Assembly (NCBI GenBank): GCA_018715935.1
Contig: DVKR01000033.1
Location: 1 to 64,000, forward strand
Direction: 5' to 3'
Source: Candidatus Aphodovivens excrementavium
Lineage (GTDB): Bacteria; Actinomycetota; Coriobacteriia; Coriobacteriales; Eggerthellaceae
Length of the DNA: 64,000 nt
The notes below the pieces were generated by a model that searched no databases, was not told the origin of the DNA, and saw nothing but the letters and a program-made list of their open reading frames with translations. Shown here in pieces: positions 54,847-64,000 of the stretch (position 1 is the first letter of the stretch; the number at the start of each line of letters is the position of its first letter). The position numbers and the translations under genes were made by a program.

Positions 54847-56484
54847 ATGGAAGAGAAGTATTCGTTTAGCAGGCGCCGTTTCCTCGGTCTGCTGGGTGCT
54901 TCCGCAGCAAGCTTTGGCCTGGTAAGCATGGCCGGCTGCAGCGGCGGCGAGCAGTCCGGTGGCGAGAGCGGTGGCGGAGATGCCGGCGCAGGTGTCGCCG
55001 ACTCCATCACCTACGCTCAAAGCGCCGACCCGCGCGCCCTTGACCCGGCGTTCTTTGACGACGGCGAGTCTGCCAAGGTTGCAGCGAACATCTTTGAGGG
55101 TCTGTATCGCTTCGGCGACACCGACACCACGGTTGTTCCGTGCCTGGCAACCGACCTGCCCGAAATCAGCGATGACGGCCTTGAGTACACCATTGCGCTG
55201 CGCGAAGGCGTCAAGTTCCACGACGGCACCGACTTCAACGCCGCCGCTGTGGTGACCTCCATCGAGCGTCAGCTTGAGCCCAACCGCACGTCCGACATGC
55301 CCTACGCTTCCTTCGTATTCGGCGAAGAGGCTGCAGGCACCGGCGTCGCCTCCGTTGAGGCCGTTGACGACTACACCGTAAAGATCACGCTGCGTGCCGC
55401 CAACACCGCGTTCGAAAAGAACCTGGCCATGGCTTTGGCAGCACCGATCGTGTCCCCCGCTTGCCTGGAAGCAGCAAACGGCAACGTCGGCGAGGATCCC
55501 ACCGGCGCCGGCACCGGCCCCTACAAGTTCGTCAGCTGGACCAAGCAGTCCAACGTCACGCTTGAAGCCAACGAGGAGTACTGGGATACCGAGAATGCGC
55601 CCAAGACGAAAAACGTCGTGTTCCGCATCATCCCCGAGAACAACACGCGCGTGACCGCTCTGACCAACGGCGAAGTCGACATCATCGACGGCGTCGACCT
55701 GGCATCTGTTGATCAGATCACCAACAACGGCTACGAGCTGTTCGCCGAGGACGGCATGACCATCAACTACATGGCGTTCAACACCGACTCCGGCGTATGC
55801 ACCGACAAGGAAGTCCGCAAGGCAATCGCTCAGGCCGTCAACGTGCCCGAGCTCGTCGAGACGGTCTACGGCGACTACGCCACCGTGGCAACCTCCGTTA
55901 TGCCGTTCTTCATGGCTCCTTACGTCGAGGACATCAAGCAGACCGAATACGATCCCGATGCCGCCCGCGAGACGCTGGCAGCCAAGGGCGTAACCGAGCT
56001 CGCCTGCATGACCTACACCAACTCCCGCCCCTACAACACCAAGGGCGGCTCCGAGCTCGCTCGTCTGATTCAGGGCTACCTGCAGGAGGTCGGCGTGACG
56101 GTGAACATCACCGAGTACGACTGGACCACCTACAAGACCAAGTGCCAGACCGATCCCTACGACATCTGCTTCTACGGCTGGACCGGCGACAACGGCGACC
56201 CCGACAACTTCATGAACCTGCTGGCCGACTCCAACTGGTCCATCAACGTCGCCCGCTGGAGCAACCAGGAATACCAAGACCTCATCGCTCAGGGCATTTC
56301 GCTGCCCGACGGCGAGGAGCGCAACGCCATCTACCACCAGTGCGAGGAAATGGTGGCCGAGGAGCAGCCGTGGCTGCTGATCTCCCACTCCCAGAACCTG
56401 TGCGGCTACAGCCCGAAGGTTCACGACTTCTACTATCATCCCACGGGAGTCGTATTCATGAAGGGCGTTTCGAAGGACGCGTAA
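54847..56484 (+). CDS. oppA: peptide ABC transporter substrate-binding lipoprotein (SBP family 5)
   Basis: Captures peptides outside the cell for OppBCDF. 545 residues. Signal peptide combines a Tat motif (SRRRFLG) with a lipobox (VSMAGC), so the mature protein is lipid-anchored and probably exported folded. Family 5 signature: GLYRFGDTDTTVVPCLA and LREGVKFHDGTDFNAAAVV. Start ATG with GGAAGGAGA upstream; the longer in-frame upstream part is rejected because it would bury the signal. Followed by two hairpins before oppB. Confidence 0.93.
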   Translation: MEEKYSFSRRRFLGLLGASAASFGLVSMAGCSGGEQSGGESGGGDAGAGVADSITYAQSADPRALDPAFFDDGESAKVAANIFEGLYRFGDTDTTVVPCLATDLPEISDDGLEYTIALREGVKFHDGTDFNAAAVVTSIERQLEPNRTSDMPYASFVFGEEAAGTGVASVEAVDDYTVKITLRAANTAFEKNLAMALAAPIVSPACLEAANGNVGEDPTGAGTGPYKFVSWTKQSNVTLEANEEYWDTENAPKTKNVVFRIIPENNTRVTALTNGEVDIIDGVDLASVDQITNNGYELFAEDGMTINYMAFNTDSGVCTDKEVRKAIAQAVNVPELVETVYGDYATVATSVMPFFMAPYVEDIKQTEYDPDAARETLAAKGVTELACMTYTNSRPYNTKGGSELARLIQGYLQEVGVTVNITEYDWTTYKTKCQTDPYDICFYGWTGDNGDPDNFMNLLADSNWSINVARWSNQEYQDLIAQGISLPDGEERNAIYHQCEEMVAEEQPWLLISHSQNLCGYSPKVHDFYYHPTGVVFMKGVSKDA

Positions 56485-56546
56485 GGCATTCCGAGAACGC
56501 TTTTCTGTCGCGACCGCGCTACGTATCTAGCAAAGCTGGCTGCGAA

Positions 56547-56581
56547 GCAACCGGGCCCGGTACACCACCGGGCTCGGTTGC
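56547..56581 (+). terminator. hairpin after oppA, mRNA 3'-end or attenuator
   Basis: 15-bp stem GCAACCGGGCCCGGT with 56567-56581 (one G-U-type mismatch), loop ACACC. Only GTTTAG follows, so termination would be weak. Confidence 0.6.
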
Positions 56582-56642
56582 GTTTAGAAAGATACGCTTA
56601 AGCGCAGCCACGGCGGGACGCTGCATGCAAAAGACGGCACCT

Positions 56643-56674
56643 GCCGCGCAGCAGATTCGCTGCGCGGCGTTTTG
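56643..56674 (+). terminator. likely intrinsic terminator between oppA and oppB
   Basis: 10-bp perfect stem GCCGCGCAGC (56643-56652) with 56659-56668, then GTTTTG. Partial termination here would give more OppA than permease. Confidence 0.65.
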
Positions 56675-56881
56675 TGGGATTTGCGCCGTTTTTTTCATGG
56701 AGCGCACCGCTTGTTGCGTTTTTCTCGCATATCGGCACAGGTTGCGATACACTTTCCCCTTGGCTTTTACACGGGAAAGCTGATCATGCGCTTCGCTAGA
56801 CGGGGGCGAAGCGTTGGGAACAATGGCGCCGGCCTACGTTCCCCCCTGTCTCACAACAGGAAAGGCAAGAAGGGGGCTTTT

Positions 56882-57901
56882 GTGCTTCAATACATCATCA
56901 AACGCATTCTTTTGGTGATTCCTGTCTTGCTTGGCGTTACCGTCATCATCTTTCTGATCACCCGCGTTCTCGCGGCGGACCCGGCACCGGTCGTGTTGGG
57001 CGAGCACGCGACGGCTGATCAGATGGCTGCATGGCGCGCCGACAACGGACTGGATGATCCTATCTGGCTGCAGTACATCAACTTTATCGTGGGCGCCGTG
57101 CAAGGCGACCTCGGTACGTCGTACTACACCCACACGTCCATCACTAAAGAAATCGCCGCACGCTTCCCGGCAACCGCAGAGCTTGCTGTCTGCGCCATCA
57201 TCGTTGCCGCCGTGCTGGGCATCACGCTGGGCGTCATCGCCGCAGTGAAGAAGAACAAACTCGCCGACAACATCAGTATGGTCATCGCCTTGATCGGCGT
57301 TTCCATGCCGGTGTTCTGGTCCGGTATTTTGCTCATTCTTCTGTTCTCCGGCATTTTGGGATGGCTGCCCTCGAGCGGTCGAATCGACCCGCTCATGCAG
57401 CCCACAGGAGGCACCGGCTTCTACATCATCGACACCATCGCCCGCGGCGACTGGGAGGCGTTAGGAGATGCGCTTTACCATCTCGTCCTTCCCACCATCA
57501 CGCTGTCGCTGTACTCCATGGCCATCATCACGCGCATGACGCGCTCCGCCATGCTTGACACGCTCAAGGCCGATTACGTGCGCACCGCCCGCGCGAAGGG
57601 CCTCTCCAAGCGCTCGGTCTACATCAAGCATGCTCTGCGCAACGCGATGCTTCCGGTCACGACCGTTATCGGACTGCAGTTCGGCAGCCTGCTTGGCGGC
57701 GCACTGCTTACCGAAACGGTGTTCAGCTGGCCGGGAATCGGCAAATACGCCGTCGACTGCGTGCTGAAAAGCGACTTCCCCGCCGTTCAGGGCATCGTAA
57801 TTTTGGTGGCGGTGATCTTCGTGTTCATGAACCTTATCGTCGACATTATTTACGCTTACCTTGATCCGCGCATTAAATACGGCGCAAAGGAAGAGGGGTG
57901 A
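56882..57901 (+). CDS. oppB: peptide ABC transporter permease, OppB type
   Basis: 339 residues, six membrane helices, with the inner-membrane component signature ALRNAMLPVTTVIGLQFG and N-terminal YIIKRILLVIPVLLGVTVIIF. GTG start with AAGGGGG 5 bases upstream. The gene stops one base pattern away from oppC (GTGA). Confidence 0.95.
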   Translation: MLQYIIKRILLVIPVLLGVTVIIFLITRVLAADPAPVVLGEHATADQMAAWRADNGLDDPIWLQYINFIVGAVQGDLGTSYYTHTSITKEIAARFPATAELAVCAIIVAAVLGITLGVIAAVKKNKLADNISMVIALIGVSMPVFWSGILLILLFSGILGWLPSSGRIDPLMQPTGGTGFYIIDTIARGDWEALGDALYHLVLPTITLSLYSMAIITRMTRSAMLDTLKADYVRTARAKGLSKRSVYIKHALRNAMLPVTTVIGLQFGSLLGGALLTETVFSWPGIGKYAVDCVLKSDFPAVQGIVILVAVIFVFMNLIVDIIYAYLDPRIKYGAKEEG

Positions 57902-57906
57902 TCTGC

Positions 57907-58836
57907 ATGAGCCAGAACAAACAGCTCGCTACCGAGCCCGCCTCTGCCGTAGAAGCCCCCGCGGCTCCCGTGCGCGAGAAGCGCGAAGGCATTTGGCGCG
58001 ACGTGATTGCCGGCATCGTCTCGAACAAGGCATCGCTGGTAAGCGGCATCTTCATCCTTATCTTGGCGGTTATCGCGATTGTTACGGCGGTTGCCCCCGG
58101 CATCCTGCCCTACGATCCCTACGCCCAAGATCTCGGCCAATCGCTTTTGCCCCCCTCGGCTGAGCATTGGTTCGGAACCGACCTTCAAGGACGCGACATC
58201 TTCTGCCGCGTCATGGTGGGCACCCAGATTTCGCTCTCTGTAGGCCTGATTGCTGTTGCCTTCTCGCTTACCATCGGCGTCATCCTGGGCTCCATTGCCG
58301 GTTACAAGGGCGGCTGGGTAGACACCGTCATCATGCGCATCATGGACATGATGCTAGCCATTCCGTCCATCCTTTTGGCAATTGCCATCATGGCGGCGCT
58401 CGGTCCTGGCATTGAGAAGGCCGTTGTCGCAATCGGTTTGGTATCCATCCCCGAATACGCGCGTATCGTCCGTTCGGAAATACTTGCCATCAAGGAAAAC
58501 GACTACGTTGCCGCCGCACGCGTTATCGGCGATTCTAACTTCAAGATCGTCTTCCGCCATGTTCTGCCTAACGCCTTGCCGTCCATCATCGTTCGCGCAA
58601 CGCTGGGCATCTCGTCTGCGATCCTCGACTGCGCCGCCTTGGGCTTCTTGGGTCTGGGCGTGCAGCCGCCTGCCGCAGAGTGGGGCGACATGCTTGGTCG
58701 CGGACGCAACGAGCTGTTCCGTGCTCCGTGGCTGATGATTTTCCCTGGTCTTGCCATCACGCTTGCCGTGCTTGCGTTCAACTTGCTTGGCGACGGCATC
58801 CGCGACGGTCTTGATCCTAAGTCGAGGAAGAGGTAA
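57907..58836 (+). CDS. oppC: peptide ABC transporter permease, OppC type
   Basis: 309 residues. Cytosolic N-terminus, then six membrane helices; family features [13 protein letters not shown] (typical OppC/DppC), and [22 protein letters not shown] of MSQNKQ with GAGGGG 8 bases upstream was preferred to a GTG overlapping the oppB stop. Confidence 0.95.
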   Translation: MSQNKQLATEPASAVEAPAAPVREKREGIWRDVIAGIVSNKASLVSGIFILILAVIAIVTAVAPGILPYDPYAQDLGQSLLPPSAEHWFGTDLQGRDIFCRVMVGTQISLSVGLIAVAFSLTIGVILGSIAGYKGGWVDTVIMRIMDMMLAIPSILLAIAIMAALGPGIEKAVVAIGLVSIPEYARIVRSEILAIKENDYVAAARVIGDSNFKIVFRHVLPNALPSIIVRATLGISSAILDCAALGFLGLGVQPPAAEWGDMLGRGRNELFRAPWLMIFPGLAITLAVLAFNLLGDGIRDGLDPKSRKR

Positions 58837-58840
58837 TTCC

Positions 58841-59956
58841 ATGCTGTTATCCGTGAAGAACCTCTGCACCGAGTTTCCGGTTAAAAAGGGTGTCGTAAAA
58901 GCCGTTGAGGACGTCAGTTTCGAAATGGACGAAGGCGAGATCCTTGCCATCGTGGGCGAATCTGGCTCTGGCAAGTCGGTAACCAGCCTGTCGGTAATGG
59001 GGCTTTTGGCCGAGCCCGGCCACGTTGCAGGCGGCTCTATGGAGTTCATGGGCAAAGACCTGGTGAACTTGCCGGAAAAGGAATACCGCGAGATTCGCGG
59101 CAACGACATCGCCATGATCTTCCAAGAGCCCATGACGTCGCTCAATCCGGTATATCGCGTTGGCAACCAGATTGTGGAAGCCATTCGCACCCATGAGAAG
59201 ATCGACAAAAAAGAAGCGCTTGAGCGTGCGGTTGACCTGCTGCGCAAGGTTGGCATCCCCAGCCCCGAGAAGCGCATCTACGACTACCCACATCAGATGT
59301 CGGGCGGCATGCGCCAACGCGTGATGATTGCTATGGCGCTGGCGTGCAACCCGAAGCTTCTTATCGCCGACGAGCCAACTACCGCGCTTGACGTTACCAT
59401 CCAGGCACAGATCCTGGACCTGTTGCGTCGTCTGCGCGAAGAGACGGGCATGGCAGTGCTGTTGATCACCCACGACCTTGGCGTCGTGTCTGAGACCGCC
59501 GATCACGTGGTGGTTATGTACTGCGGACAGGTCGTCGAAGAAGCCGAGGTGCGTTCGCTGTTCGACCATCCCATGCATCCGTACACCCTCGGCTTGCTGA
59601 AGTCCATCCCGCGCCTGTCTGACGACGACTCCAAGCGCCTCTACACCATCAAGGGCATGGTTCCCAACCCGCTTGAGATGCCCCCGGGATGTCACTTCTC
59701 CGACCGTTGCGAGCAGTGCATGGACATCTGCCGTCAGAAGATGCCCGAGCTCGTGCAGGCGGGCGACCACAAGGTTCGCTGCTTCCTCTACGAAGACGCC
59801 CAGGGCAACGTCGCAAGCGACACTTTGTTAGAGAAGGCCGTGGCCGCCGCTGCAGAGGCCGCGCGCGACACCGATCCCGACCTTGATGCGCTAGACGCCT
59901 TCACCCCTGCGGTGGAGCAATCCGATACCGATTCCAAAGAGGAGGTGGCGAAATAA
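58841..59956 (+). CDS. oppD: peptide ABC transporter ATPase, OppD type
   Basis: 371 residues. Walker A GESGSGKS, signature [12 protein letters not shown], Walker [13 protein letters not shown], and the C-terminal oligopeptide-transporter domain with Cys cluster ([17 protein letters not shown]) that binds an Fe-S cluster in some members. A polar acidic tail of about 45 residues follows. Stop overlaps the oppF start (TAATG). Confidence 0.95.
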   Translation: MLLSVKNLCTEFPVKKGVVKAVEDVSFEMDEGEILAIVGESGSGKSVTSLSVMGLLAEPGHVAGGSMEFMGKDLVNLPEKEYREIRGNDIAMIFQEPMTSLNPVYRVGNQIVEAIRTHEKIDKKEALERAVDLLRKVGIPSPEKRIYDYPHQMSGGMRQRVMIAMALACNPKLLIADEPTTALDVTIQAQILDLLRRLREETGMAVLLITHDLGVVSETADHVVVMYCGQVVEEAEVRSLFDHPMHPYTLGLLKSIPRLSDDDSKRLYTIKGMVPNPLEMPPGCHFSDRCEQCMDICRQKMPELVQAGDHKVRCFLYEDAQGNVASDTLLEKAVAAAAEAARDTDPDLDALDAFTPAVEQSDTDSKEEVAK

Positions 59957-61014
59957 TGAGCGTTGAAGAGCGTAACGCAGCCGCCGCTGCTGCGAGCGGC
60001 CGCAAAAGTGCCGACGACGACATCCTTATCGACGTCCAGCACCTAACCAAGCGATTCGCCGCCGACCGCAACTTCTTCGGCAGGGCGAAGTCGTATGTGC
60101 ATGCCGTTGAAGATGTCAGCTTCTTTATTCGCCGCGGCGAGGCGTTTGGCCTCGTAGGCGAGTCGGGCTGCGGCAAGACAACCATCGGCAAGATGATCGC
60201 CAACCTGCTTACCCCGACTTCCGGAAAAATCATCTTCGAAGGCCAAGACCTCGTTCAGATGTCTCCGGCCGAGCGCAATAAGCACTGCAAAGACATTCAG
60301 CTTATCTTCCAGGATCCCTACGCCTCGCTCAATCCGCGCATGCGCATTGGCGACATCATTGCAGAGCCTATTCTGACGAACAAGCTTATGCCGCGCGATC
60401 AGGTTGACGACCGCGTATGCGAGCTGCTTGAGCACGTAGGCCTGGCAAGCTACATGCGCAACCGCTACCCGCACGAGTTTTCTGGCGGACAGCGTCAGCG
60501 TGTGGGTATTGCGCGCGCCCTGGCGGTACGTCCTAAGCTGATCATCTGCGACGAGCCCGTTTCGGCACTCGACGTGTCCATTCAGGCGCAGGTGCTCAAC
60601 CTTCTGGACGACCTGAAAGAGAAGTTCGGCCTGACGTATCTGTTCATCGCGCACGGCCTCAACGTCGTCAAGCACGTATCCGACCGCGTTGGCGTGATGT
60701 ATTTGGGCAAGATGATGGAGATTGCCCCGAAGCAGAGTCTCTACAACGACCCTCTGTCGCCTTACACCCAGGCCCTGCTTTCTGCAATCCCGTCGGTCGA
60801 CCCCAACGACAAGCGCGAGCGCATCATTTTGGAAGGCGACGTCCCCAGCCCCATCGATCCGCCTCCGGGATGCCGCTTCTCCAGCCGCTGCTTCGCCAAA
60901 GTTGAAGGCTGCGAGGAGTCGGCACCGCCTCTTGACGAGGTCAAGCCGAACCATTGGTGCGCCTGCCATCGCTATGATGCGTGCCGCAAGGCACCGGCTG
61001 CCGCAACCGACTAA
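59956..61014 (+). CDS. oppF: peptide ABC transporter ATPase, OppF type
   Basis: 352 residues. Walker A GESGCGKTTIGK, signature FSGGQRQRVGIA, Walker B IICDEPVSALD, and C-terminal Cys-containing domain (GCRFSSRCFAKVEGC). Partner of OppD in the ATPase heterodimer; translationally coupled to it. Confidence 0.95.
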   Translation: MSVEERNAAAAAASGRKSADDDILIDVQHLTKRFAADRNFFGRAKSYVHAVEDVSFFIRRGEAFGLVGESGCGKTTIGKMIANLLTPTSGKIIFEGQDLVQMSPAERNKHCKDIQLIFQDPYASLNPRMRIGDIIAEPILTNKLMPRDQVDDRVCELLEHVGLASYMRNRYPHEFSGGQRQRVGIARALAVRPKLIICDEPVSALDVSIQAQVLNLLDDLKEKFGLTYLFIAHGLNVVKHVSDRVGVMYLGKMMEIAPKQSLYNDPLSPYTQALLSAIPSVDPNDKRERIILEGDVPSPIDPPPGCRFSSRCFAKVEGCEESAPPLDEVKPNHWCACHRYDACRKAPAAATD

Positions 61015-61075
61015 CTGCTTCGCAGCTACGCTTCGTAGCACGCCGAAATCAGCTGCCGATGACATACGCGCCCAG

Positions 61076-61105
61076 AAAGACCCGCTTCGGCGGGTCTTTC
61101 TTTAT
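61076..61105 (+). terminator. Rho-independent terminator of the opp operon
   Basis: Stem AAAGACCCGC with GCGGGTCTTT around a TTCG tetraloop, followed by CTTTA. Confidence 0.9.
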
Positions 61106-61194
61106 CCTGCGTCAGCGCTCCCCTTGCCAGTTCCCAGGCCCGCTGATGGCGCCTTGCGCATCAAACACTGCGATAACGCAGCACCCCCTCGCCG

Positions 61195-61264
61195 GTTCCT
61201 AGGCGTACTGAAGCAATTTGGAACGCCTGACCACGAATCAAGCCAGTTCCTAGGCGTACTGAAG
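61195..61264. repeat. 19-bp direct repeat, 51-bp period
   Basis: GTTCCTAGGCGTACTGAAG at 61195-61213 and again at 61246-61264. A looser relative (CCAGTTCCCAGG) lies near 61128. Sits in the presumed promoter region of the M16C gene. Confidence 0.88.
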
Positions 61265-61337
61265 AGATTATGAGAAAATACACTCGAACATGTATCGGGG
61301 TGCATAGCCCTCAGCCAGCATAAGGAAAGGTCACGTT

Positions 61338-64000
61338 ATGGAGGAATTGATACCAGGATCTACCGTGCACGGCTTTTCGGTTCTACGTTGCGAAAAGCTT
61401 CCTGAAATCGACGGAAAGGCGTATCTGCTCAAGCATGATAAAAGCGGCGCTCGCCTGCTGTACTTGAAAAACTCAGACTCGAACAAAGCCTTCTCCATTT
61501 CATTTAGAACCCCTCCCCAAGACAGCACCGGAGTCTTTCACATCCTCGAGCATTCCGTGCTTAACGGCTCGGAAAAGTTCCCAGTAAAAGAGCCTTTCGT
61601 GAACCTGCTCAAAAGCTCTATGCAGACGTTCCTCAACGCTCTCACGTTTTCCGACAAGACGATGTATCCGGTAGCCAGCACCAACGAGCAAGACCTGATC
61701 AACCTCATGGACGTCTATCTTGACGCGGTTTTTCACCCAACCATCTACCGAAAGCGCGAGGTGTTTGAGCAAGAAGGCTGGCACTACGAGCTTGCCGACG
61801 AAAGCGAGTCCGCTTCAGGTCGCCTGCGCTACAACGGCGTGGTCTACAACGAGATGAAAGGCGCCCTTTCCGATCCGAGCTCAGTGCTCTTCGACGAGCT
61901 GCAGGCAGCGCTTTTCCCCGACAACGCCTATCGATTCGAAAGCGGCGGCGAGCCCAGCGTAATCCCAACTCTCACCTACGAGGGCTATTTGGACGAGCAT
62001 CGGCGGCATTACCGGCTCGACAACAGCTACCTCACGCTCTACGGCGATGTATCCATCGACTCCATGCTCGAGTTCTTAGATACGCAGTACCTGTCCCCCG
62101 TCGCCGACGAACAGGCTGCCGATCGCGCACGACGAATCGAAGAGTCGGAGCTGACGGAAGCCGACCTTGCGCCCCGCACGCTCAAGATGCAGGCGCCGGT
62201 TCGCTCCCTCGGCAATGTGCGCACCATGGACACCGCTCCGGAAAACGCCTGCATGGGCGCGGCGTTCGTAATTGGAACCTCGTCCGACCGAACCCGCGTT
62301 ATGGCGGTAGACGTGCTCTTAGACGCCATCATGGGCAGTAACGAAGCCCCTCTCAAGCGTGCGCTGCTTGATGCGGAGCTTGCAGGGGATGCCATCGGAT
62401 CCCTTGCAGAAGCCACCTTGCAGCCTTTCGTCGTGCTGGAGCTCAAGGGCCTGAAAGACGGTGTTTCGGCGCGTTTTCGCCAAACGGTGCGCAACGAGCT
62501 GGAACGCCTCGCAAGCGGCGGGCTCGATCATGCGCTTATCGAGGCGTCGCTTTCTCGCTACGAGTTCCTCATGCGCGAAAGCGCATATGGCATGGCAGAC
62601 GGCGTAGCCCTTGCCATCTCCGCATTGAGCGGATGGCTCTACGACGACGAGCAGCCCACGCGCTACCTGAAATACGAAGACGACTTCGCTCTTTTGCGCG
62701 CGGCGCTCGACACGACCTACTTTGAGGATTTGATTCGAGAGGTCTTCCTCGACAACCCGCATGAGGCCGAAGTTGAGGTTCGCCCCGAACCGGCAGAGGG
62801 GCCAACCGACGAGCAGCAGCGCTTGGCCGACGTTGAAGCACGCATGACGCGCGACGATTTTGCCCGCATCGAGGCGGACGTGGAGTCGCTGCGTGCGCTT
62901 CAGGCTCAGCCGGATACCCCGGAAGCGCTTGCCACCCTGCCCCGCCTGCTTCGCAGCGACGTGCAGGATGCGCCCGCCGAGCCGTCGTATTATCTCGATG
63001 AGCGCAAGCCTGTTCCCTGCCTTCGCCATGACGTGCCCACGCATGGCATCGCCTACGTTTACGGCTATTTCAACTTAGACTCAGTGGACTTCGAAGAGCT
63101 GCCCTACGTTAGCATCCTGTGCAGCGTACTAGGCAAGCTGGGCACGCAGAGGCACAACGCATCCGAGCTCGACACGCTCATCAACGGCAAGCTGGGCAAC
63201 CTCTCGTTTTTCACGGAGCTCTATGAAAGCGACTCCCACGCCGATCTCGTTCGGCCAAAGCTCGTAGTGGGCGCGAGCGCCCTGTCAAAACAGCTGGCAC
63301 ACCTTGCCGCCCTTCCTCAGGAAGTGATGCTCGCTACCGATTTTTCCGACACCGAAAAAATCAGAGACATTCTCGCCCAGCGAAAGATCGGCATGGAGCA
63401 AAGCTTCGCGCAGGCGGGGCATTCGGCGGCAATGAGCCGTGTGTCCTCCTACTATCAGCCATCGGGCGTGCTGCGTCAGCAGCTTGGCGGAGTGGAGTTC
63501 TACCGCTTCCTGAAAGACCTTCTGGCTCATTTCGAAGAGCACGCAGAAACGCTGTCGCAGAAGTTGACCGACCTTGCTCGGAGACTGTTTACCCGCAACG
63601 GACTTACGCTCAGCTTTGCCGGCTCTTCGGAAGACTACGATGCCTACTGGAACGCAGCCGAAACGCTGCCCGCATCGTTGGACGCAACGCGCCATTCGCT
63701 CGTTATCCCCAAGCCGCGTATTCTCAACGAGGCGTTTATCGTGCCAACCGACGTAAGCTACACATCGCTAGGCTACGACCGCAGGCAGCTAGACGCCGCG
63801 CTTCCCTACACCGCGTCATGGCAGGTGGGAGTGCGTGCGCTCACCTACGACTACCTCTGGAACGAAGTGCGCGTTCGCGGCGGCGCCTATGGCGTTGGTT
63901 TCCAGGCAACCCGCACAGGCGCCCTCCGCTTCTACTCCTACCGCGACCCTCACGTAGACGAAACGCTTGAGCGCTTCAAGGCGGCTCCCTCGTGGCTGCG
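61338..64000 (+). CDS. M16C (insulinase-like) metalloprotease, partial
   Basis: Zinc peptidase of the presequence-protease/falcilysin type that degrades peptides; 887 codons in the window, continuing beyond it. Inverted zinc motif HILEH (68-72) and the third ligand Glu172 in NEMKGAL. A second half-domain is present, with RVRGGAYG near the end. ATG start has AAAGG 7 bases upstream. No signal peptide, so it is cytosolic, where it could process peptides brought in by the neighbouring opp system. The frame is intact to the window edge. Confidence 0.93.
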   Translation, partial: MEELIPGSTVHGFSVLRCEKLPEIDGKAYLLKHDKSGARLLYLKNSDSNKAFSISFRTPPQDSTGVFHILEHSVLNGSEKFPVKEPFVNLLKSSMQTFLNALTFSDKTMYPVASTNEQDLINLMDVYLDAVFHPTIYRKREVFEQEGWHYELADESESASGRLRYNGVVYNEMKGALSDPSSVLFDELQAALFPDNAYRFESGGEPSVIPTLTYEGYLDEHRRHYRLDNSYLTLYGDVSIDSMLEFLDTQYLSPVADEQAADRARRIEESELTEADLAPRTLKMQAPVRSLGNVRTMDTAPENACMGAAFVIGTSSDRTRVMAVDVLLDAIMGSNEAPLKRALLDAELAGDAIGSLAEATLQPFVVLELKGLKDGVSARFRQTVRNELERLASGGLDHALIEASLSRYEFLMRESAYGMADGVALAISALSGWLYDDEQPTRYLKYEDDFALLRAALDTTYFEDLIREVFLDNPHEAEVEVRPEPAEGPTDEQQRLADVEARMTRDDFARIEADVESLRALQAQPDTPEALATLPRLLRSDVQDAPAEPSYYLDERKPVPCLRHDVPTHGIAYVYGYFNLDSVDFEELPYVSILCSVLGKLGTQRHNASELDTLINGKLGNLSFFTELYESDSHADLVRPKLVVGASALSKQLAHLAALPQEVMLATDFSDTEKIRDILAQRKIGMEQSFAQAGHSAAMSRVSSYYQPSGVLRQQLGGVEFYRFLKDLLAHFEEHAETLSQKLTDLARRLFTRNGLTLSFAGSSEDYDAYWNAAETLPASLDATRHSLVIPKPRILNEAFIVPTDVSYTSLGYDRRQLDAALPYTASWQVGVRALTYDYLWNEVRVRGGAYGVGFQATRTGALRFYSYRDPHVDETLERFKAAPSWL

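Larger units (their letters stand above)
56485..56881. other. oppA-oppB intergenic region
   Basis: 397 bases without a gene; it contains two strong hairpins (56547-56581, 56643-56674) and T-rich segments near 56690-56760. The first would stabilise the oppA message; the second resembles a terminator. Confidence 0.6.
61015..61337. other. interval between oppF and the M16C gene
   Basis: 323 bases, no gene. Contains a hairpin GCTACG/CGTAGC (61024-61039), the opp terminator and a 51-bp-period direct repeat at 61195-61264. Confidence 0.6.

Noticed and set aside
54805-56439. 544-codon minus-strand ORF
   Set aside because: Antisense to oppA, whose signal peptide and family motifs are clear.

Overview
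The window looks like a chromosomal segment of a high-GC anaerobic actinobacterium of the class Coriobacteriia, probably an Eggerthellaceae or Slackia-like lineage. The basis is the G+C-rich codon use, the Tat-type lipoprotein of a dipeptide transporter, an NAD(P)-linked group 3b [NiFe] hydrogenase, a group of TM-anchored TPR, LRR and zinc-ribbon proteins, and the gene content overall. This assignment is an inference, since no rRNA is present. No phage, plasmid backbone, transposase or CRISPR array was seen.

Layout. 1-423: a repeat- and hairpin-rich non-coding stretch. 423-11258: uvrA, then xerC overlapping trmFO, a CPA1-type antiporter, trmL and an ABC-F ATPase, all on the minus strand. 11259-13085: a gene-poor, repeat-rich interval with tRNA-Val and a possible MITE-like element. 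13086-17474: SRAP (HMCES/YedK), a DUF6125-like protein with a repeated N-terminus, a zinc-ribbon/LRR membrane protein and purine nucleoside phosphorylase. 17594-24863: prmC, prfA, trxB, degV, L-lactate dehydrogenase and a DASS symporter. 24889-34491: a long minus-strand cell-shape operon mreBCD-mrdA-rodA that continues into a DUF697 protein and the TIGR03960/TIGR03936 radical-SAM pair. 34746-38786: a compact hydBGDA hydrogenase operon. 38947-47388: ndk, a TPR protein, cyclophilin, tRNA-Glu, a GT2 glycosyltransferase, a PF09818 ABC-class ATPase, gtrA and rlmD. 47456-52660: tRNA-Arg, a GT28 lipid glycosyltransferase, a DEAD-box helicase, a NifX-like protein and the infC-rpmI-rplT operon behind an attenuator-like leader. 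52700-54426: two membrane proteins of unknown function. 54847-61014: an oppABCDF peptide transporter. 61338 to the end: an M16C metalloprotease cut by the window edge.

How the parts fit. Most of the window is information processing (translation termination and release-factor methylation, tRNA/rRNA modification, IF3/L35/L20, RNA helicase, DNA repair), envelope growth (SEDS-PBP2-Mre elongasome, glycosyltransferases) and anaerobic metabolism (hydrogenase, lactate dehydrogenase, peptide import with a large peptidase next door). The hydrogenase probably balances NAD(P)H against H2 in an amino-acid or peptide fermenter.

The most unusual feature is the repeat texture. Short tandem repeats of 12-51 bp occur in many intergenic regions. 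At seven genes (xerC, the ABC-F gene, the LRR gene, prmC, hydA, the DEAD-box gene and the NifX-like gene) a copy of the gene's last codons, including or abutting the stop codon, lies just downstream. One of these, hydA, ends exactly at the last nickel-ligand motif with no C-terminal maturation peptide. Several conserved proteins also carry low-complexity inserts. I found no convincing new defence system or other multi-gene novelty.
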